From: Roseateles_E cavernae
GTDB lineage: Bacteria > Pseudomonadota > Gammaproteobacteria > Burkholderiales > Burkholderiaceae_C
Length of the DNA stretch: 64,000 nt
Direction of reading: 5' to 3'
NCBI RefSeq assembly: GCF_040187885.1
Contig: NZ_JBDPLH010000003.1
Span: forward strand, 1 to 64,000
The notes under the pieces are model-generated. The model saw nothing but the letters and a program-made list of their open reading frames with translations, ran no database searches and was not told where the DNA came from. Below, in pieces: positions 59,588 to 64,000 of the stretch (the stretch's first letter is position 1; every line of letters begins with the position of its first letter). The translations under genes and the position numbers were made by a program.

Positions 59588-61714
59588 TCAGGCCTTCTTC
59601 AGCAGCGCGGTGTCGATCGGCAGGCTGCGGATGCGCTTGCCGGTGGCCGCGAAGATCGCATTGGCCAGGGCCGGCGCGATCGGCGGCGTGCCGGGCTCGC
59701 CGATGCCGCCGGGCGCTTCCTGGCTGGGCAGGATATGGACCTCGACTTTGGGCATCTCGCTCAGGCGCAGCACCGGGTAGTCGTGGAAATTGCCCTGCTC
59801 GACCCGGCCGTCCTTGTGGGTGATCTTGCCGTACAGCGCGGCCGACAGGCCGTAGACGATGCCGCCCTCGATCTGGCGCGCGATGGTCAGCGGATTGACG
59901 GTCTGGCCGCAATCGACGGCCGCGACGACGCGATGCACCCTGGGCGTGCCATCGTCACCCACCGAGATCTCGGCGACCTCGGCGACATAGCTGCCGAAGC
60001 TCTCGGCCACCGCGATGCCGCGAAAGCGCCCTTTGGCCAGCGGCTTGCCCCAGCCGGCCTTGGCCGCCGCCGCCTCCAGCACGGCCTTGTGGCGCGGCTT
60101 CTTGGCCAGCAGGGCCAGGCGGAACTGCAGCGGGTCGGCCTTGGCCGCAGCGGCCAGCTCGTCGACAAAGCTCTCGATGAAGAAGGCGTTCTGCGAATGA
60201 CCCACCGAGCGCCAGAACCAGACCTGTGGGCCGGGCTCGGCGCGGCCGTAGGCGATGCGCTGGTTCGGGATGTCGTAAGGCTGGTCGGCCAGACCCTCGA
60301 CCGCCATCGCGTCGACGCCGTTCTCCGGAATCTTCATAAAGCCCGAGGCCGCCATGATGGAGGGGCTGCCGATGTCGGCGCGCAGCGCGGTGGCCCGGCC
60401 CTTGTCGTCCAGCGCGGCTTCGAAGCGCACCAGCGAGGCCGGGCGGTAGTAGCCGGCCGCCATATCGTCTTCGCGGGTGTAGATCAGCTTGACCGGCCGG
60501 CCGCTGGCCTTGGACAGCAGCACCGCGTCGATGGCGAAGTCGGGCGCGAAGCGGCGCCCGAAGCCCCCGCCCAGCAGCAAGGTGTTGACCTTGACCTTGG
60601 CCGGCGTGACCTGGGCCACCTGGCCCAGAATGCCTTGCGCGGGCCCCTGGCTCTGCGTGCCGGCCCAGATCGTGACCTCATCGCCTTTGACCCAGGCCAG
60701 GCAGTTCAGCGGTTCCATGCAGGCGTGGGCCAGATAGGGCACTTCATAGGTGGCGCTGAGCTTGCCTGCGGGGCTTGCGGCCACCGCATCCTTGACGCTG
60801 CCCTGCTCGAAGGCCACCGCGCCGGCCTTGTCGGCGGCCTCGGCCAGCATCGCGCTGACCTTGGCGCTGGACAGCTCGGCATGCGCGCCCATATCCCATT
60901 GCACGGCGAGCGCATCGCGGCCCTGCTTGGCGGCCCAGTAGCCATCGGCCAGCACCGCGACACCGCCGGGTATCGTGATGAGCTGCTGCACGCCCTTGAT
61001 GGCGCGGGCCTTGGCCTCGTCCATGCTCCTGGGCTTGGCGCCGGCAATCGGCGCGCGCGCCATCACCGCGACCAGCATGCCCTCGACCTGGGCGTCGATG
61101 CCGAACTTGGCCGTGCCATTGACCTTGGCCGGCGTGTCCAGGCGGCGTGTCGGCTTGCCCAGGATCTTGAAGTCCTTGCTGGCCTTCAGGGTCGGCTTGG
61201 CCGGCACCGGCTGCTGCGCGGCGGCTTCCACCAGTGCGCCATAGGCCAGCTTCTTGCCGCCGGCGCCGATCACATGGCCGGCCTCGGTGCGCAGGCCGGC
61301 CGGCTCGACCTTCCAGTGCGCCGCAGCGGCGGCCACCAGCATCTCGCGCGCGGCCGCACCGGCCTGGCGTACCGGCAGCCAGTGGGCGCGCACCGTGGTG
61401 CTGCCGCCGGTGGCCTGCATGCCGAACATCGGGTTGTTATAGGCCTGGTCGACCGGGGCCTGCTCGACGCCGACCAGTCTCCAGTCGGCGTCCAGTTCCT
61501 CGGCCACCAGCATCGGGATCGCGGTCAGCACGCCCTGGCCCATCTCGGCCGAGCCGCAGATCACGGTGATCTTGTTGTCGGGCGTGATGCGCAGCCAGGC
61601 ATTGGGCGCGAAGGTATTGCTGGCCTGGGCGCGGGCGCCCTGCAAGGGCAAGGCAAAGCCCAGGCTCAGCGCGGCACCCGACTGGAGAAATTCGCGGCGG
61701 TTGGTGCTGGTCAT
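59588..61714 (-). CDS. Isoquinoline-1-oxidoreductase-type molybdoenzyme, large subunit
   Basis: A 708-aa member of the xanthine-oxidase/IorB family, with a Tat-type signal (NRREFLQSGAALSL) and fused molybdopterin domains: ICGSAEMGQGVLTAIPMLVAEEL, QATGGSTTVRAHW, LLGGGFGRRF, and the catalytic Glu in APGGIGEPGTPPIAPAL. IorB-like enzymes hydroxylate N-heterocycles or aldehydes. The Tat signal means assembly in the cytoplasm and export with its partner. It is 2 bp after iorA and its stop lies 78 bp from the GIN gene. Confidence 0.9.
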   Translation of the reverse strand: MTSTNRREFLQSGAALSLGFALPLQGARAQASNTFAPNAWLRITPDNKITVICGSAEMGQGVLTAIPMLVAEELDADWRLVGVEQAPVDQAYNNPMFGMQATGGSTTVRAHWLPVRQAGAAAREMLVAAAAAHWKVEPAGLRTEAGHVIGAGGKKLAYGALVEAAAQQPVPAKPTLKASKDFKILGKPTRRLDTPAKVNGTAKFGIDAQVEGMLVAVMARAPIAGAKPRSMDEAKARAIKGVQQLITIPGGVAVLADGYWAAKQGRDALAVQWDMGAHAELSSAKVSAMLAEAADKAGAVAFEQGSVKDAVAASPAGKLSATYEVPYLAHACMEPLNCLAWVKGDEVTIWAGTQSQGPAQGILGQVAQVTPAKVKVNTLLLGGGFGRRFAPDFAIDAVLLSKASGRPVKLIYTREDDMAAGYYRPASLVRFEAALDDKGRATALRADIGSPSIMAASGFMKIPENGVDAMAVEGLADQPYDIPNQRIAYGRAEPGPQVWFWRSVGHSQNAFFIESFVDELAAAAKADPLQFRLALLAKKPRHKAVLEAAAAKAGWGKPLAKGRFRGIAVAESFGSYVAEVAEISVGDDGTPRVHRVVAAVDCGQTVNPLTIARQIEGGIVYGLSAALYGKITHKDGRVEQGNFHDYPVLRLSEMPKVEVHILPSQEAPGGIGEPGTPPIAPALANAIFAATGKRIRSLPIDTALLKKA

Positions 61715-61716
61715 GA

Positions 61717-62184
61717 TCAGCCTCCCTTGGCCAGCGAAGCGGCGGCGTCATGGATGGCGGCGCGGATCTGGTTGTAGGTGCCGCAGCGGCACAGGTTGCC
61801 GCTCATCGCGCCGTCGATATCGGCATCGCTGGGCTTTTTCTTGCCGGCCAGTAGCGCACAGGCGCTCATGATCTGGCCGCTCTGGCAGTAGCCGCACTGC
61901 GGCACATCGATCTTGACCCAGGCGGCCTGCACGGCCTTGCCGGTCTTGCTGGCAGCGATGCCCTCGATGGTGGTGACCTTCTTGCCGGCGGCGGCCGAGA
62001 TGGGGGTCGAGCAGGAGCGGATCGGTTGGCCATCCAGATGCACGGTGCAGGCGCCGCACAGCGCCATGCCACAGCCGAATTTGGTGCCGGTCAGCTGCAG
62101 GTCTTCGCGCAGCGCCCACAGCAGGGGTTCGTTGGGATCGGCGTCGAGCGAAACGGGCTTGCCGTTGACGGTGAACTTGATCAT
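61717..62184 (-). CDS. Isoquinoline-1-oxidoreductase-type small subunit ([2Fe-2S])
   Basis: A 155-aa ferredoxin-like subunit with cysteines CGMALCGACTVHLDG for the plant-type [2Fe-2S] cluster and CGYCQSGQIMSA with CRCGTYNQIRAAI for the second cluster. It passes electrons from the molybdenum subunit. It has no own signal, so it is exported by hitch-hiking on the Tat signal of the large subunit. No FAD subunit or cytochrome c partner is seen in the window. Confidence 0.92.
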   Translation of the reverse strand: MIKFTVNGKPVSLDADPNEPLLWALREDLQLTGTKFGCGMALCGACTVHLDGQPIRSCSTPISAAAGKKVTTIEGIAASKTGKAVQAAWVKIDVPQCGYCQSGQIMSACALLAGKKKPSDADIDGAMSGNLCRCGTYNQIRAAIHDAAASLAKGG

Positions 62185-62266
62185 CGGATGTTCCTCTTGC
62201 GGGGAAGGAAGGGCTGGAGGTGGCGGCGAGCCTACACCGTTTGCGCCGCGCTTGCACGCGGGCGAC

Positions 62267-64000
62267 TCAGCCCGGCCCCAGCGTCGTCAGCACCGGCGTC
62301 AGCGCCGCCTCGACGCGCGCCTGCGCGGCATCCAGCAGGGCCGCCTCGTCGCCGGGCAAGACCTGACCCAGGGCCTGGGCGGCCCGGGCCAGCTCGTCGG
62401 CCTCCAGCGCCTGGGCCAGCTTGGCCAGATCGGCCACCAGCAGCAGGCACTGCTGCAAATCGCCGCCGGCCCGGGCCAGGGTCCAGCTGCTGCGCCAGGC
62501 GCCGAGGAAGACGCGAGCATGGCTCAGGCGCCGCTCGTCCAGCGATCCGAGCTGCGGCGACTTGGCCGCCACCGCCCGGCGCGGCCCGGGGGGCGGCTGC
62601 TCGGCCGGCCGGCCATGACGCGCCAGGGCTTGCAGCAGCTCGGCCTGGCTGATCGGCTTGGTCAGATGGTCGTCGCAGCCGGCCTCCAGGCTGCGCAGCG
62701 TGTCGCTGCCGAAGGCATGGGCCGTCAGCGCGATCACCGGCGTGCGCGGCCAGCCCTGCTCGGCCTCCAGGCGGCGCAGCTCGCGGGTCGCGCTGTGACC
62801 GTCCATGCCGGGCATCTGCACATCCATCAGCACCAGATCGAAGGCCTGCTCGCGCAGGCGCTGCAGGCCCAGCGCGCCGTTCTCGGCCAGCGTGATGTGG
62901 TGGCCGTAGGGCTGCAGCATGGCCTCGATGACCATCACATTGACCTCGTTGTCCTCACACAGCAGGATGTGCTGCGGCGCCGCCTGCGCCAGCGGCATGC
63001 TGGCGGCCGGGGCTGCGCCCGGCTCGGGGGCGGCCACGGCCGGCAGCGGCAGCGCGATGAAGAAGCTGGAGCCGCGGCCGGGCTCGCTGTCGAGCCAGAT
63101 GCGCCCGCCCATCATCTGCACCAGGCTGCGGCTGATCGACAGCCCCAGGCCGGTGCCGCCGAAGAAGCGCGTGACGCTGCCGTCGGCCTGCGAGAAGGGC
63201 TGGAAGATCAGCTCGTGCTTGCTCGGCGCGATGCCGATGCCGGTGTCGCGCACCGCGATCACCAGCAGCCCGTCGGGCTCGCGCCGCGCGCTGAGCTTGA
63301 TGCCGCCCTCGCGGGTGAACTTGATCGCATTGCCGATCAGGTTCAGCAGCACCTGGGCCAGCCGTTTGGCATCGCCTTGCACCCAGCCCTCGGCGCTGGC
63401 ATCGAAGTCCAGCTCCAGCGTCAGGCCCTGGGCGGCGGCGCGGTGCTGCACCATCGCCAGCGTCTGCTCGACCAGCTCGCGCAGGCTGAAGCGGCCGCTC
63501 TCCAGGCTCAGTCGGCCGGCCTCGATCTTGGAGATGTCCAGCAGGTCGTTGATCAGCTCGAACAAGGCCTGGCCCGAGGAGCGGAACACATCGACATAGC
63601 GGCGCTGCTCGGGGTTGAGCTCGGTCTTGGCCAGCAGCTCGGCCATGCCCAGCACCGCATTCATCGGGGTGCGGATCTCGTGGCTGACATTGGCCAGGAA
63701 CTGGCTCTTGGCCTGGTTGGCCGCTTCGGCGACCTGGCGCTCGTACTGCAGGCGGCGGTTCTGCACCTGCTCCCAGCGCAGCTGGGCCAGGCCGGTCAGC
63801 GCCAGGCCCAGACCGAGCACGGTCAGCGGCCCCAGCAAAGGGGTCAGGACTTGCCGCTCCAGCGACAAGGCGGCCGCGCCCGCCAGCAGCAGCAGCACGC
63901 CGGCCGCGGCCAGCGCATGGCGGCTCAGCAGCGGCCGGCCGCTGCCGGCGGTCCACAGCGCCGGCAGCATGGCCAGCAGCCACAGCAGGCCTTGCCAGGG
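62267..64000 (-). CDS. Hybrid sensor histidine kinase, 5' end beyond the window
   Basis: The open frame continues past 64000, so the N terminus is missing. What is visible: hydrophobic segments (LLWLLAMLPALW, AAAGVLLLLAGAAALSL, TVLGLGLALTG), then HisKA with the phosphorylation H in FLANVSHEIRTPMNAVLGMAELL, HATPase with NLIGNAIKFTREGG, DTGIGI and GGTGLGLSIS, a receiver (ILLCEDNEVNVMVIEAML, D in LVLMDVQMPGMDG, K in HLTKPIS), and a C-terminal 100-residue helical bundle where an HPt would be, but without its histidine (DLQQCLLLVADLAKLA). It senses an unknown signal and relays phosphate. It lies next to the molybdoenzyme genes. Confidence 0.9.
   Translation of the reverse strand, partial: PWQGLLWLLAMLPALWTAGSGRPLLSRHALAAAGVLLLLAGAAALSLERQVLTPLLGPLTVLGLGLALTGLAQLRWEQVQNRRLQYERQVAEAANQAKSQFLANVSHEIRTPMNAVLGMAELLAKTELNPEQRRYVDVFRSSGQALFELINDLLDISKIEAGRLSLESGRFSLRELVEQTLAMVQHRAAAQGLTLELDFDASAEGWVQGDAKRLAQVLLNLIGNAIKFTREGGIKLSARREPDGLLVIAVRDTGIGIAPSKHELIFQPFSQADGSVTRFFGGTGLGLSISRSLVQMMGGRIWLDSEPGRGSSFFIALPLPAVAAPEPGAAPAASMPLAQAAPQHILLCEDNEVNVMVIEAMLQPYGHHITLAENGALGLQRLREQAFDLVLMDVQMPGMDGHSATRELRRLEAEQGWPRTPVIALTAHAFGSDTLRSLEAGCDDHLTKPISQAELLQALARHGRPAEQPPPGPRRAVAAKSPQLGSLDERRLSHARVFLGAWRSSWTLARAGGDLQQCLLLVADLAKLAQALEADELARAAQALGQVLPGDEAALLDAAQARVEAALTPVLTTLGPG

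Overview
The window is about 64 kb of high-GC DNA (strong CTG, CAG and GCC codon bias) with dense, overlapping operons. The protein families (CysB pairs, Sbp/CysTWA, SsuEADCB, ThiOSG plus a ThiD-ThiE fusion, SoxR, CueR/CopA, IorAB-like oxidoreductase) fit a free-living betaproteobacterium of the order Burkholderiales, probably near Roseateles, Pelomonas or Rubrivivax. That placement is inferred from gene content and base use, not from a marker gene. No rRNA, tRNA or CRISPR array was seen.

Region 1 (about 0.5-10.2 kb) is a mobile element of lower GC: a compact Tn7-like transposon. The tightly packed tnsA-tnsB-tnsC set reads leftward (10119 to 5571). It is followed by a small zinc-ribbon gene and two divergently transcribed TniQ/TnsD-type target selectors (2996-4774 on + and 1028-2899 on -). 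No Cas genes or CRISPR array accompany it. The tnsA side abuts the 3' end of a chromosomal LysR gene, which suggests, by analogy with Tn7 at glmS, a protein-guided attachment site there. A triple repeat with 31-32 bp spacing at 521-593 may mark the other end. A frameshifted IS66 TnpB remnant lies outside it.

Region 2 (10.3-12 kb) is ordinary chromosome: a LysR regulator and a class I methyltransferase.

Region 3 (12-40.4 kb) is a very large sulfur-scavenging island. It holds sulfate uptake (two Sbp proteins, CysTWA, two CysB-type regulators); an eight-gene operon from an SfnB-like flavoenzyme through MetNIQ-like and SsuABC-like transporters with a DszA/NtaA-type monooxygenase and a second MetQ; MetY; a TauD-type dioxygenase transporter cluster; and an ssuEAD-VOC-ssuCB-lsfA operon with a nearby ssuF-like TOBE protein. 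Together these would import sulfate, sulfonates and other organosulfur compounds, release sulfite oxidatively, and feed MetY or Cys synthesis. Several dyads in the promoters are candidate CysB or related operators.

Region 4 (40.4-64 kb) holds stress and housekeeping genes: a lipoprotein, SoxR with a SoxR box and a monooxygenase-like target, an ion channel, a GST, the thiamin cluster thiC-thiO-thiS-thiG-thiDE under a TPP riboswitch, a TonB-domain protein, LysR/azoreductase/pirin, an isochorismatase-fold hydrolase, a second pirin, the CueR-CopA-CopZ copper set with two divergent CueR promoters, an HD-GYP-like protein, a GIN-domain lipoprotein, an isoquinoline-oxidoreductase-like two-subunit molybdoenzyme, and a hybrid histidine kinase cut by the window edge.

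A striking genome-scale signal is the 9-mer CAGGTCTTG (usually GGYCAGGTCTTG). It occurs at least twelve times between 12 and 62.4 kb, on both strands, in all reading frames and between genes, and not at all in the transposon.
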